Source: an uncultured Bacteroidota bacterium (lineage in GTDB: Bacteria; Bacteroidota; Bacteroidia; B-17B0; Aurantibacillaceae). From it: a stretch of 64,000 nucleotides of DNA. The stretch is from the NCBI GenBank assembly GCA_903893815.1, contig CAITNS010000016.1:85698-149697 (forward strand), written 5' to 3'. The notes under the pieces were generated by a model. It was not told where the DNA came from and searched no databases. It saw only the letters and a list, made by a program, of their open reading frames with translations. The translations under genes were made by a program, and so were the position numbers. Shown here piece after piece: positions 43,459 through 55,600 of the stretch. Positions within the stretch are counted from its first letter, which is position 1, and the number at the start of each line of letters is the position of its first letter.

Positions 43459-45174
43459 CTAATATTCAATATCTAAATCGAAACGTTTTTTAAATTCTAA
43501 TAATGTAGGATTTTTTTCGGCCATTAATTTAAATTTATCAGCAGGCTTGTATGCTTTTAGTTCGCCAACAATTTCAGAAACTTTAATTTCTAACTGCATT
43601 TGCTTATTGCTAACCAATTTTCTTAACTCATCCAACATGTCTTGCTTGATATTCACAAGCATTTCTTTTTGAACCTCATTATTTAATTCAATCACAATGG
43701 TTTTATCTTGGAAACTAATTTTACTAGAGGTTAAAGTCGCATACAATTGTTTATTACCACTTTTACTTTTTTCTTCGGCATATTGTTTAACAGCATCTAA
43801 AGCCCGTTCACTAGTTAATTCAACATCAATTGTTGTTGCTTCTTCTGCCACAATAGTTACATCAACAGCCAATGCTTGATTGCGTTGTGCATTATCTTGT
43901 AATAAAAATTGTGATTTAATTTTTAGTTCATTAAAGCCAACAACTGGTTTAGCACTTGTTTGAACAATAGGCGTAGCTGTATATTTAGCTACTGGCTGAG
44001 CTTGTTCTATAGCTTTGGGTTGGGTAGATTGAATTTCAAAACCCGAGTTTAACTCATTTTTTTTTTCCGCATCTTGCGGTGCGGCATTTAAATAACTGAT
44101 TTGCATCAAAGCCATTTCTACCTGCAATCGTTGGTTTTTGGCAGATTTGTAATGAATGTCGCATTTATTTATTACCGCCAAAGACTTTAACAAAAATGGC
44201 GTAGGACACAATTGAGCTTGTTCTGCAAAACGTTTTTTTAAGGCTTCACTTACTTCTAATAACTGAACCGTGTATTGATCTTTACTAACTAATAAATTTC
44301 TTAAATGTTCGCCAAAACCAATAATAAAATTATGCCCATCAAATCCCTTTTTTAAAATTTCATCAAAGGTTACCATGACTTCAGGTAAACGACCATTGAT
44401 AGCGGCATCTGTTAGTTTAAAATAATATTCGTAATCAAGTACATGTAAATTTTCTACAACGGCTTTATAAGTCAAATGATTACCTGTAAAGGTTACCATT
44501 TGATCAAAAATAGAACAGGCATCACGTAAACCACCATCTGCTTTTTGAGAAATGATTTGTAAAGCCTCAGGCTCAAAAGTAATATGTTCTGTATTGGCAA
44601 TGTATTCTAATTGTTCAGTAATATCTTCGGCTTTAATTCTGTTAAAACTAAATACCTGACAACGAGATAAAATGGTTGGAATAATTTTATGCTTTTCGGT
44701 TGTTGCTAAAATAAACTTAGCGTGTTTTGGTGGCTCTTCTAATGTTTTTAAAAAGGCATTAAATGCTGAGTTTGACAACATATGAACCTCATCAATCACA
44801 TATACCTTATAGTCTCCTAATTGAGGAGCATAACGAACCTGATCAACTAAATTCCTAATGTCTTCAACTGTGTTATTTGATGCAGCATCTAATTCGTACA
44901 CATTTAACGATGCGCCAGAATTAAATGATAAACATGATTCGCATGCATCGCAAGCTTCTCCGTCTGAAGTTAAATTTGTACAGTTAATTGTTTTAGCAAA
45001 AATACGGGCGCAAGTTGTTTTACCGACTCCACGCGGTCCACAGAACAAATAAGCCTGTGCTATCTTTCCGTTTTTAATAGCTTGCTTTAAAGTATTGGTA
45101 ATATGACTCTGACCAACTACTGTGTTAAAGTGTTGGGGGCGATACTTTCGGGCCGATACTATAAAATCATCCAT
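43459..45174 (-). CDS. dnaX: DNA polymerase III subunit gamma/tau
   Basis: The 571-residue clamp-loader ATPase. Walker A is GPRGVGKTT (46-54), the zinc module uses C65, C75, C78 and C81, Walker B is VIDEVH (126-131) and the SRC arginine-finger motif is ILSRCQVF (168-175). Domain III ends near residue 360 (QRLQVEMALMQIS), after which a variable tail begins. Codons 370-373 (GAA AAA AAA AAT) form an A10 run, directly preceded by a 5-bp hairpin. A -1 shift there meets TGA at once. This would make a gamma-like product of about 373 residues, comparable to E. coli and Thermus dnaX. Full-length tau would carry the C-terminal polymerase/helicase-contact domains. Confidence 0.97.
   Translation of the reverse strand: MDDFIVSARKYRPQHFNTVVGQSHITNTLKQAIKNGKIAQAYLFCGPRGVGKTTCARIFAKTINCTNLTSDGEACDACESCLSFNSGASLNVYELDAASNNTVEDIRNLVDQVRYAPQLGDYKVYVIDEVHMLSNSAFNAFLKTLEEPPKHAKFILATTEKHKIIPTILSRCQVFSFNRIKAEDITEQLEYIANTEHITFEPEALQIISQKADGGLRDACSIFDQMVTFTGNHLTYKAVVENLHVLDYEYYFKLTDAAINGRLPEVMVTFDEILKKGFDGHNFIIGFGEHLRNLLVSKDQYTVQLLEVSEALKKRFAEQAQLCPTPFLLKSLAVINKCDIHYKSAKNQRLQVEMALMQISYLNAAPQDAEKKNELNSGFEIQSTQPKAIEQAQPVAKYTATPIVQTSAKPVVGFNELKIKSQFLLQDNAQRNQALAVDVTIVAEEATTIDVELTSERALDAVKQYAEEKSKSGNKQLYATLTSSKISFQDKTIVIELNNEVQKEMLVNIKQDMLDELRKLVSNKQMQLEIKVSEIVGELKAYKPADKFKLMAEKNPTLLEFKKRFDLDIEY
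44057..44079 (-). promoter_or_regulatory. Candidate dnaX slippage/frameshift site (A10 plus hairpin)
   Basis: On the coding strand CCGCA-AGA-TGCGG (44079-44067) abuts ten As (44066-44057) followed by TGAG. The zero frame reads GAA AAA AAA AAT GAG; the -1 frame, or one extra A, reads ..AAA TGA stop. The +1 frame reads ATG AGT TAA stop. Confidence 0.6.
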
Positions 45175-45247
45175 ATTGTTGAGGTAAATTTACTCTTTAT
45201 ATCGCCATAAAAAAGGTTAAATTATTAACTGTTTGTGAATAAGTCGA

Positions 45248-45255
45248 TATATTTG
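45248..45255 (+). promoter_or_regulatory. -7 promoter element (TATATTTG)
   Basis: An exact TAnnTTTG match 25 nt before the TTG start at 45281. TTTG at 45232-45235 is closer than the usual -33 spacing. Confidence 0.35.
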
Positions 45256-45280
45256 ATTTAATCAAAAACGACCTCCTTTC

Positions 45281-45976
45281 TTGAAAAACAAGAGTTGTAT
45301 ATTAGTTATTTCGATAATTTTTTTATCCCTACAGGGATTTACCCAAAACGTTTTTAAAGGGATTGTAACAGAGTCGGATAGTGTTACGCCAATGCCTTTT
45401 GTTTATGTTATTAACGCATCAAATGGGCATGGACAAATGAGCGATGGAAATGGTAAATTTTCGATTGTTGCTAGTGATAGAGATTCCATTATTTTTTCAT
45501 TTGTAGGATATATTCGTTTGAAAATACCTGCATCTAAGCTTTATAAAGGTTTTAAAGAAAGTAAAGTAGTAATGATTGAAACCGCCTACAAACTCAATCA
45601 AGTAGTGGTGAGTGATTTTAAACTAAAGCCTTATGAAAAAGATTATATGAAACGGGTAATTCAAGGATCGAAAACCTCTGTTGTAAATGCTATGGAAAGC
45701 CCTATCTCGGCGTTATACATGCAATTTAGCCAAAAAGGAAAAGAGCAACGTAAATTAGCTGCTATTTTTGAAGAGATTTTTATACAGGAAGCTGTAGCAA
45801 AAAAATTTAATGCCGAAACCTTAAGAAAATTAACTGGCGATGACACTATTGATTTTGAGAGATTCAGAAAATACTGTTATTACTTAAGCAATGATTACAT
45901 CATTAATCATGACGGGTACGACTTATACTACCGTGTAATGGATTGTTATTATCGTTGGAAAGACGAGAAAAGGTAA
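45281..45976 (+). CDS. Secreted protein with carboxypeptidase-regulatory-like domain
   Basis: A 231-residue protein starting at TTG 45281 with a signal peptide (about 1-21, ILVISIIFLSLQGFTQ). Residues about 24-105 form a CarboxypepD_reg-like (CNA-B-like) beta-sandwich: FKGIVTESDSVTPMPFVYVI, MSDGNGKFSIVASDRDSIIF. This is the same module as the N-terminal domain of SusC/TonB receptors, but no barrel follows. The helical C-terminal part (KDYMKRVIQGSKTSVVNAME) is shared by a family of envelope proteins of unknown function. It converges on purN with only a 2-nt gap. Confidence 0.78.
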   Translation: MKNKSCILVISIIFLSLQGFTQNVFKGIVTESDSVTPMPFVYVINASNGHGQMSDGNGKFSIVASDRDSIIFSFVGYIRLKIPASKLYKGFKESKVVMIETAYKLNQVVVSDFKLKPYEKDYMKRVIQGSKTSVVNAMESPISALYMQFSQKGKEQRKLAAIFEEIFIQEAVAKKFNAETLRKLTGDDTIDFERFRKYCYYLSNDYIINHDGYDLYYRVMDCYYRWKDEKR

Positions 45977-45978
45977 AG

Positions 45979-46542
45979 CTAAATAATTTTCTCAATTGCT
46001 TTTGGCAAAAATTCAAATTCTAGTTTTCTGATTTTTGCAGCTAATGTTTCAGGGCTATCACTTTCGTTTACATCACATTTTGCTTGTAAAATAATTTCGC
46101 CTTTATCATATTCTTCATTTACATAATGAATCGTAATTCCACTTTCCGATTCTTTGTTTTCGATAACCGATTTATGCACGTTCATACCATACATTCCTTT
46201 GCCGCCATACTTTGGCAATAATGAAGGATGAATATTAATGATTTGATTTGGGAAAGCTTTAACGAATGCTTCTGGAATTTTTAATAAAAAGCCAGCTAAA
46301 ACAATAATGTCAATTTTTTCGGTTTGTAAAAATTCAATGATTTGAGAAGTATATTCTTGTAGTGCGGTTTTACTAATTATTTGTACATTTTTTTTATACT
46401 TCTCTGCTCTAGCAACCACGCCAGCTGTATCAGAATTAGTAACTACCAATTTTATTTTTACTCTTTTATCATTACTAAAATAGTTAAATAAATTTTCGGA
46501 ATTAGTTCCTTCTCCAGAAGCAAATATGGCAACATTTTTCAT
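45979..46542 (-). CDS. purN: Phosphoribosylglycinamide formyltransferase
   Basis: A 187-residue GAR transformylase from ATG 46542 (a GTG two codons earlier is less likely). It uses 10-formyl-THF to formylate glycinamide ribonucleotide in purine synthesis. MKNVAIFASGEGTNSENLF is the phosphate-binding N-terminus. NIHPSLLPKYGGKGMYG carries the catalytic Asn-x-His, and TIHYVNEEYDKGEIILQ the catalytic Asp. The length is normal for the family. It follows the terminator of the giant adhesin gene, so it has its own promoter, possibly TATTTTCG just upstream of the start. Confidence 0.96.
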   Translation of the reverse strand: MKNVAIFASGEGTNSENLFNYFSNDKRVKIKLVVTNSDTAGVVARAEKYKKNVQIISKTALQEYTSQIIEFLQTEKIDIIVLAGFLLKIPEAFVKAFPNQIINIHPSLLPKYGGKGMYGMNVHKSVIENKESESGITIHYVNEEYDKGEIILQAKCDVNESDSPETLAAKIRKLEFEFLPKAIEKII

Positions 46543-46572
46543 TGGCACGAAAATACAATTTTATCCAAACAA

Positions 46573-46600
46573 AAACGCCGTTAATTTCTTAACGGCGTTT
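46573..46600 (-). terminator. Terminator of the giant adhesin gene
   Basis: AAACGCCGTTAA (46573-46584) pairs perfectly with 46589-46600 around a 4-nt loop. On the minus strand it is followed by GTTTTTGTTT. Confidence 0.75.
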
Positions 46601-46621
46601 AATTTTTTATTTAATCAAAGA

Positions 46622-49600
46622 CTAGTTTTCTTTCTTCAATAAGGTAACATGTCCTACATAAGGATACTTATTTCCTTGAGCATCATTTACTAAAATTTTA
46701 TAAGTATATACTCCTTGTTCAGCTATTTTAGAGCCACCTTTTACAGTACCATCCCATCCTTTTCGGAAGTTGTTACTAGTAAAGATATTCTCACCCCATC
46801 TGTCAAAAATATCTAAACGATAGTTTTCTTCATCAATACCAACTCCCATTGGCAGAAACATCTCATTTAATCCATTGCCATCTGGCGTAAATGCATTTGG
46901 AATGTATAATACGAAATCAGGTCTAATTTCTACTGGTACCATTGCTGTATCTTTACATCCATGAATTGATGTTGCAATCAAATGCACATTGTAATTTCCT
47001 ACAACATTATAATAATGACTTGGATTTGTAATAATTGAATTATTAGAATTTCCAGTAGCATTCACATCTCCAAAATCCCAGAAATAACTTACTGCACCTT
47101 GAGACGTATTAATAAAATTAATATTTGGATCTAAAATGCTTGATGACTGAGGCTCTGCATAGAACGACGCAATAGGTTGTTTATTAATTACAATATAATT
47201 GTATTTAGTTGAATCATTAAAACAGCCTGTTACTGTATTTGTAATAATTACAGTTACGTCTAAAGAATCTGAATTTGGATATTGATAGGTAATAGGATTT
47301 GAAGTTCCCATTACATCTTTACCATCGCTAATCCATTCGTATGAATAATTACCCAATGTACCAGGAATTGCTGTAAAGCTAATACTTGCTGGTGCACAAG
47401 CTACAGTTGTACTTGCCACAAAGTTAACGGTTGGTAAAGGATTAGTAACAACTGTAAATATTGCAGTTGCAGGATTTGGACAACCGTCATTAACAGTTAC
47501 TGTGTAATTAACAGATGTAGAAACCGAAGGAGCACTTCCTGTAACACCTAAAGTATTTGTTGTTACACCAGTTGGATTCCAAGAATATGAATATGGACCT
47601 CCGTTTCCTGGGCTGGTAATTGTTGGCGACAAGAATGTTCCATAACCATGACAAACTGGATTAATAACATTTGAAACAATCGATAACGATGGCGTTACAG
47701 TAATATTAATATTTTGAGCATTTGGAGAACAACCATTAGCATCACTTACTGTTACCGCAAAAGCAGATGAAGTAGTTAAGGTTACAGTATGAGGTCCGCC
47801 ACCAACAAATGGTGTAGGCGTCCAAGTATAACTATAAGGAGGTGTTCCACCACTTCCAAAGGCTGCAATTTGAGTTGTTTGATTAAAACAAATTGTTGTA
47901 TTAGCCGTTGGCACTAAAGTTAAAATTGGAGTAGGCGGCACAATTACAGGCATCGACGTTGAACAGCCGTAGCTATCTGTAAGTGTTGCTGTGTAAGCAC
48001 CAGATGCAACACCACCTGCAACACTTTGAGTTAATGCCGAAGACGTTGTTGTTTGAGAAATTGGATTAGACCAAGAAACTGTATAAGGGGCTGTTCCTGA
48101 AGCGTAATTCACTACTATCGTACCATCCGAATATCCAAAACAATTTGGTCTGGTAGTTACAAAACCTGTAATAGTAGGAACTGGAGGATTAGCCACGTTA
48201 ACTGTTTGAGTTAATAAACATCCGTTTGAATCGGTAATAGTAGCAGTCCATGTTCCGGGAGCCATATTAGTAGGCGTTAAGCCTGAATAAGGAGGAGCTG
48301 TATTCCAGTTAACCGTGTAGCTTGGTGTACCACCACCAACTGTAACTGTTGACGAACCATTAGTTAAACCGCAAGTTGCAGGCAATGAGTTTGCACTTGA
48401 TGTTAATGCAGACGGCTCAGTGATATTCCAACTTGAAGTAATTGAACAGTTATTTACATCCGTTACAGTTACTGTACGTGGCCCCAATGGTATGCCCGAA
48501 GAAACTCCACTATTTCCTGCTTGAGTTGGTGTCCAAGAATACGTATATCCTGGCGTTCCACCTTGAACTGTTGTAGAAATTTGTCCGTTACTTCCACCAA
48601 AACAAGACACATTAGTTTGACTAGATGCTGCTAATACTAAAGCTTGTGGCTGAGAGATAATAACTGAAGAAGAAGCAACACAACCATTTGCATCTGTAAT
48701 ATTTCCAGTATAAGTGTTAGCTGGAACATTTGTTAGTACAGAGTTTGTTTGAATTGACGGAGGCCAAGAGTAAACAAATGGAGCTGTTCCACCACTTACT
48801 AGAATAGTAGCGCCACCATCACTTAATCCAAAACAACTAACGTTTGTAAAGCTGCCTATTGCACTCACAAAAGTAGCTGGTTGAGAAATATCAACCGAAG
48901 CTGTACCAACACAACCTGCAGCATCTATTACAGTAATATTATGTATTCCAGCCCCAAAATTAGAAGTTAAAGTTGTTGTATTAGCTGTAGCTTGCGTTCC
49001 GCTCCATGAAATTGTGTAGTTAGGAACTCCACCTGCAATAGTTGCTGAAGCTCCACCATTTAATAAACCAAAACAAGTAACATTGGTTTGACTAGTAATC
49101 GCAACTACTGGTCCTGAAACGTCGTTTACTAAACCACTTGCATTAGCAGTACATCCATTTGCATCCGTTACCACAAAATTGTAAGCACCCGCTGTAATAT
49201 TATTATTACATAAAGTTGCTGGTGCAGGTGACCCTGGACCACTCCATAAATAAGTTAATAAACCAGTTCCACCACTAACTGTAGCACATGCACTACCGTT
49301 TGGTTGACCACAGTTAGAATTAGTAGCAGAAACCGCAGCGGTTAATAACGCTGGCTGTGCTAAAGTAAAAGTTAACGAAGTTGAACAGATATTATTATAT
49401 GTAATTGTTAATGTCTGATTTCCTGCGCACAATGAATTCACAAAGTTACCTCCTTGTAAACCAGGCTGCCATAAGAATACAGGAATACCTGCACCGCCAC
49501 TTGTAGTAATAATTCCCGAACCATCACAAATTCCATTACATAAAGGATCTGTGGTTGTTAATGTCGTTGCTAAAGGTGCTGGTTCAATAATAGTTGTATT

Positions 49601-52600
49601 TACTGTAGCAGTGCAACCCTGATCATCGGTAACAGTTACTGAATAAGTTCCTGCTGGAATATTATTAGCATTTGAACTATTTCCGTTTGCAGCAGCAGCT
49701 CCAGTCCAAGAATAAATATAAGGAACTGTTCCGCCAGCTGGAGAAACGACAGCAAAACCATCAGTACCACCGTTACAAGTTACACTTCCTGTTGAAGAAA
49801 TATTTGCGGTTAACAATGTAGGTGCTGTGATTATAACTTGAGCAACAGCTGTACAAGTATTTTGATCGGTTGCAACCATTGTATAGGTACCTGCACATAA
49901 ATTATTTGCTGTTTGCGAGAATAATGGACTAGCTCCACCAAACCAAGCATAATCAACTACTCCAATGTTATTCGTCGTTGTTGCAATTGCTATTCCGTTA
50001 CAAGCACTAAAACAAGATACATTTGTTGAAGTAATACTTGCAACCATCGCTGGAGGATTCACTAATGTCATACTATTTGTTACAATACAATTATTAGCAT
50101 CAGTTACAGTAACGGCATAAGTACCCGCCTGTATTGGACTTGAAATTGCTGAGTTACCAGCACCGCCTGTCCAAGAATAAGAATAACCTAAAGGACCCGG
50201 AGTACCACCAAAAGCAGCAGCAATACCAAAACCATTGGATGCACCAAAACATTTTGGATCAGTTGGTAGTATTGTAACCGATAAAGCTGTTGGCTGGGTA
50301 ATATTTACGCTCATCGAGGCTACGCATCCAGCTTGATCAGTTGCTGAAACTATATAAATTTGAGCACATAAGTTAGTTCCGATTGGGGTTACTAAACCAT
50401 TACTCCATGAATAAATATATGGAGCAACACCTCCAGTTACACTTGTTGTAGCTATACCATCACATAATCCAAAACAACTTACGTTAGTTTGACTAGCCAC
50501 TGTCATTAATGGGCCAGCAATATTTGGAATAGTTACAGCTAATGTTTGAACACAAAGATTGGCATCTGTCACGTCAATCGTATATGTATTTGCTGCTAAT
50601 CCAGTTTGAACCGCCGTTGTTGATCCAGCACTCCAAGAATATGTGTACGCTCCTGGCGCTCCTCCCGTTGCAGCAACTGTAGCTGATCCATTTGCTTGGT
50701 TACAATTTGCTGATGTTACTGTAGATGTTAAAGCAATTGGAGTTGGTTCTGTTACTGTAATACTTTGTGTAATTGAACAACCATTTGCATCCGTAACTAT
50801 ACAAGGATAATTTCCAATAATTACATTTGGCACGGTTGATAAGGTGCTTGCTAAAGTTGGCCATAAATAGGTGTATGGTACTGTTCCACCTGTTCCCGCC
50901 GCCGTAACTGTTCCAGTTGCAGTACCAAAACATTTTACGTTATTAGAGTTCATGATAACCGTTAACGTTGTTGGTTGAGTTATTGTGGCAACAGCAGATG
51001 CTTTACAGCCATAGAAGTCAGTTATTTCGCAAGTATAAGATCCTGGCGCAAGATTAGTTGCCGTTGAACTTGTTTGACCGCCTGGAGTCCAAGAATAGGT
51101 ATAAGGTGCTGCTCCTCCAATTGGACTTGCTGTTAATGCTCCATCATTTGCCCCGTTACATGTAATATTTGAAACAGATGTAATTGAAGATGTTCCACCC
51201 GGAGTTAAACCAACAACAGATGGACTAACCAATACACAACCGTTAGCATCGGTAACTGTTGCGGTGTATGCACCTGCAATAACTCCGTTTAATGAAGATA
51301 CTGCCCCACCTGCTGACCATGTGTAAGTATAAATTGGTGTACCACCAGAGACTGTCGTTGTAATAACACCGTTAGCAGCATTACAGTTTGCATTTTGTGT
51401 AGCAACTTGAATTGCTAAAGCTGCTGGCTCTGTTACTTGAATAGTTTGTGTGGCGGCACAGTTATTTGCATCTCGAATAGTTATAATATAACTACCTGCA
51501 CCTACTGCTGTATAGGAAGAAGAAGTTTGAGGAAACGCTCCATTTAAACTATAAGTATAAACTGGTGTTCCTCCACCTCCAACAATATCAACTGTACCAG
51601 TTGCTGTTCCAAAACATAAAGCTGGAACTGATGTCACGGTTAATGTTAAAGGTGTTGGCTCTCCTACAACTACCGTTGAAGTTACAGCACAACCAACTAC
51701 ATCTTGAGTAATATAAGTATAAGTTCCTGCTGTTAAGCCAGTGAAAGTACCTGAACCACTTGTTTGGAAAGGAGCCGTTAATGTATAGGTAAACGGAGCA
51801 CCACTTCCGCCTGCACCAGCGGCAGTAAATCCACCGTTATTTCCACCAAAACAACTAGTGTTTGTTGTGGTAATAACAGAGGCAGTTGGCGTACCATTAT
51901 TTAGTATGTTATAGTTGATTGTTAATACACAAAAGTTTGCATCTTGAATAGTTAATGTATGAGTACCTGGAATTAAACCTGTTGTAGTGGTTCCTGTAAC
52001 AAAAGCACCTCCATCAAATGAATATTGATATGCAGCAGCTCCACCAGTTACACCAATTACAGTAGCAGTTCCATTTGCACTTCCACAACTTGCATTGCTT
52101 GTTGCTAAAGTTGCTGTTACTGGTCCAGCTGTAGTTCCAATAACAAATGTTGTGTTGAATGTACATAAATTAGCATCACTTACTACAACTGTGTGAGTTC
52201 CTGCTCCTAAACCAGCAGTTAAACTTCCTGTTGCAACTCCGTCTACACTATATGAATAAGCAGCAGTTCCACCTGTTACGCCCGTTACATTATATGTCCC
52301 ATTAAATAAGCTGCAACCTGCTAAAGTTGTTGTTCCTGTTATTGCAGTTGGTCCTGGGATATTAGTTACAGCAACAGTAGTTGTTAAAATACAACCTTTA
52401 AAGTCTGTTACATCTAACGTATATGTTCCTGCTGATGCACCACTTAATACCGCTGTAATACCTCCATTACTCCAGTTATATGTATAAGCAGGCGTTCCAC
52501 CGGCAACAGTTACTGTTCCAGAACCATTAGCATTACCACAAGTTGCTGCTGTTAAGGTTGAAGTTAAAGTTAAAGATGTTGGTTGTGTTACAGTTACACC

Positions 52601-55600
52601 TTGTGTAATTGTACAACCATTTGCATCTGTTTGAGTTACTGAATAAGTACCTGCCGCAACGTTACTAACTGTTGCATTAGTATTAGAAGCTAATGCTGGC
52701 CATAAATAAGTATATGGTGCAACTCCTCCAGATCCAGATGCTGAAACGGTTCCTGTTGAAGAACCAAAACAACTTGCTGGCAATGCGGTTACAGTTAAGG
52801 TTAATGGTGTAGGTTGAGTTAATGTAACAGAAGCTATTGCTGTACAACCTAAATTATCTCTTACAATCATATTGTAAGTTCCTGCTGGTAAGCCTGTAAA
52901 GTTTCCGGTAGTATTTGTTAAAGTAGGTGCTGTTAAAGTATAAGTAAATGGTGCTGTTCCACCTGCTGCAGTTATTGTCAAACTTCCGGTAGATGCACCA
53001 TTACATAACACATCTAACGAGCTAGTTACTGATGCTGTTGGTCCACTATTATTAAATTCAGTATAGGTAATAGCTAAAGTACAAGAGTTGACATCTCTAA
53101 TCACAACCGAATGTGTTCCTGCTGATAAGCCTGAGGTTGTTGTTCCAGCACCGAAAGCTCCTCCATCAAATGAATATTGATAAGGTGCTACGCCACCGGT
53201 AACTCCTGTTATAGTTGCTGTACCATTAGCAGCTCCACAACTTGCATTAGTTGTAACTACAGTTGCTGATGTAGGTCCATTAGCTATATTAATATTAAAC
53301 GTAGTACTAAATATACATCCATTTGCATCTCTTACTAAAATAGTGTGAGTACCTGCTGCTAAGCCAGTTGTTAAACTTGGTGTTCCAACTCCATCAACAC
53401 TATATGTATATGCAGCAGTTCCACCTGTTACTCCTGTTACATTGTGTGTTCCATTTAATAATCCGCAACCAGCTAACGTAGTTGTTCCTGTAATAGCAGT
53501 TGGGCCTGGTATATTTGTTACATTAACTGTATTTGTAATAACACAACCATTTAAATCTTGAGCTGTAATGGTATAAACTCCCGCTGAAGCCGCCGTTAAT
53601 GCGTTTGTTAACCCACCGTTACTCCAGTTATAAGTATATCCTGGCGTTCCACCACCAACAGTTACTGTTCCAGAACCATTTGCATTACCACACGTTGCTG
53701 GCGTTAAGGTTGAAGTTAAAGTTAATGATGTTGGCTGAGTTACCGCTACGGTTCTTGTAATTGTACACAAATTTGCATCTGTTATGATAACAGAATAAGT
53801 TCCTACTGCTGCACCTCCAGTAGTTGCTAACGTACTAGCTCCTAATGCTGGCCACAAATAAGTGTAAGGCGCTGTTCCTCCTGCTCCACCTGCATTTACT
53901 ACACCTGTCGAATTACCAAAACAATTTACTGGCGTCATCGAAACTGTTCCTGTTAATGGTGTTGGCTGACTAATCACTGCCGTTACAGTTGCTGTACAAC
54001 CAAAATTATCTCTTACTGTAACACTGTATGTACCTGCTACTAATCCTGTGAAATTTCCTGTTGTATTTGTTTGTGTTGGTGCTGTTAAAGTATAAGTAAA
54101 TGGCGCTGTTCCTCCTGTTGGCGCAACCGATAAACTTCCTGTTGCTGCTCCGTTACATAATACGTTTAACGAATTTGTTACAGATACTGTTGGAGGAGGA
54201 TTATTATTTACAACATAGTTTACAGTTAAGGTACAAGAGTTTGCGTCCTGCACTGTTACTATATGTGCACCAGCTGTTAATCCTGCAGCTGTTGTTCCGG
54301 TTGCAAAAGCTCCTCCATCAAACGAGAAACTATAGGTTGGTGTTCCACCTACTACTCCCGAAACGGTTGATGTACCATTAGCTAAACCACAATTTGAATT
54401 GGTTGTATTTACTACAAACGTTGATGGACCATTAGCTGTTGAAATTGTAAAAGTTCTAGTGAATGTACAACCGTTAGCATCTCTTACTAAAATTGTGTGT
54501 GTTCCTGCTGCTAAACCAGTTGTTAAACTTCCAGTAGAAACGCCATTTACACTATAGGTGTAGGCTGCTGTTCCGCCAGTTACTCCAGTTACGTTAAAAG
54601 TACCGTTGTTTGTGTTACAACTTGCTTGCGTTGTTGTTCCTGCAATAGCAGTAGGTCCTGGTAAGTTAGTAATATTAATTGTAGTTGTAAATAAACAACC
54701 GTTAACGTCTCTTACCGTTATAGAATATGTTCCAGGTGCCTGACCTGTAACTGGTGATGAAGAGTTAAAAGGTCCGCCGTTTATAGCATAAGTATATGGA
54801 GCTGTTCCACCTGTTGGTGTTCCAAATGTATAACTACCATTATTTAGATTACAAGTTGCGTTGGTTGTTGTTGTTGTTATGGCAGTTGGGCCAGGCGTCA
54901 TGGTTAATGTTGCCGACAATGTAAACGTACAACCAAAGTTATTAGTAAGTGTTATCAAAGGTGTTCCTGCTCCTAAACCGGTAACGGTTTGTCCTGAAAT
55001 AGCGCCAAGACTACTTGCAAAAGTAGATATCGTTTGAAGACCAGGAGAGGTATTATTAATAACAATAATTCCATTATTATTACCACAACTTGGATTTGTA
55101 AAAGACAATGTAGCCGCTGGAACTAGATTTTCAATCACTGTTATAACAGCTATATCTGGTGGACAAGAGCCTGTGCCTGGCACTGTATATGTATAATTTC
55201 CTGCAGCTAATGTTACAGGATTAAATGTTCCTAAGTTTCCACCAGTTAATACTGAAGGACCACTCCATGTTCCGGTTGTAGAAACACCCGCTCCTAATAA
55301 TGGAAATAAATTTGATGTAGCTCCATTACCGCAAACGGTTAATGTATTATTAACCCCTGCATAAGGCCCAGGTGTTACAGTTACACATCTTACCGTTGTA
55401 TAACTACATCCAAAATTATCTACCGCTGTTAATGTATAACAATGAGTACCAGTTGAAGTAGGGGTAATTATGGCATTGTTACCTGCGGTTGATGTAATAT
55501 TGGCTCCTGACCATGTTTGCGAAACAATAGTTGGTGTAAATGATTGATTGGCAGGCACTGCAGTAGCAAAGTTCACATCCCATCCAAAAATATAGCCATT

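Noticed and set aside
54100..54381. Open frame of 93 codons on the plus strand inside the adhesin gene
   Set aside because: It is antisense to conserved SprB repeats, is leucine-rich low-complexity sequence and has no homologue-like features.
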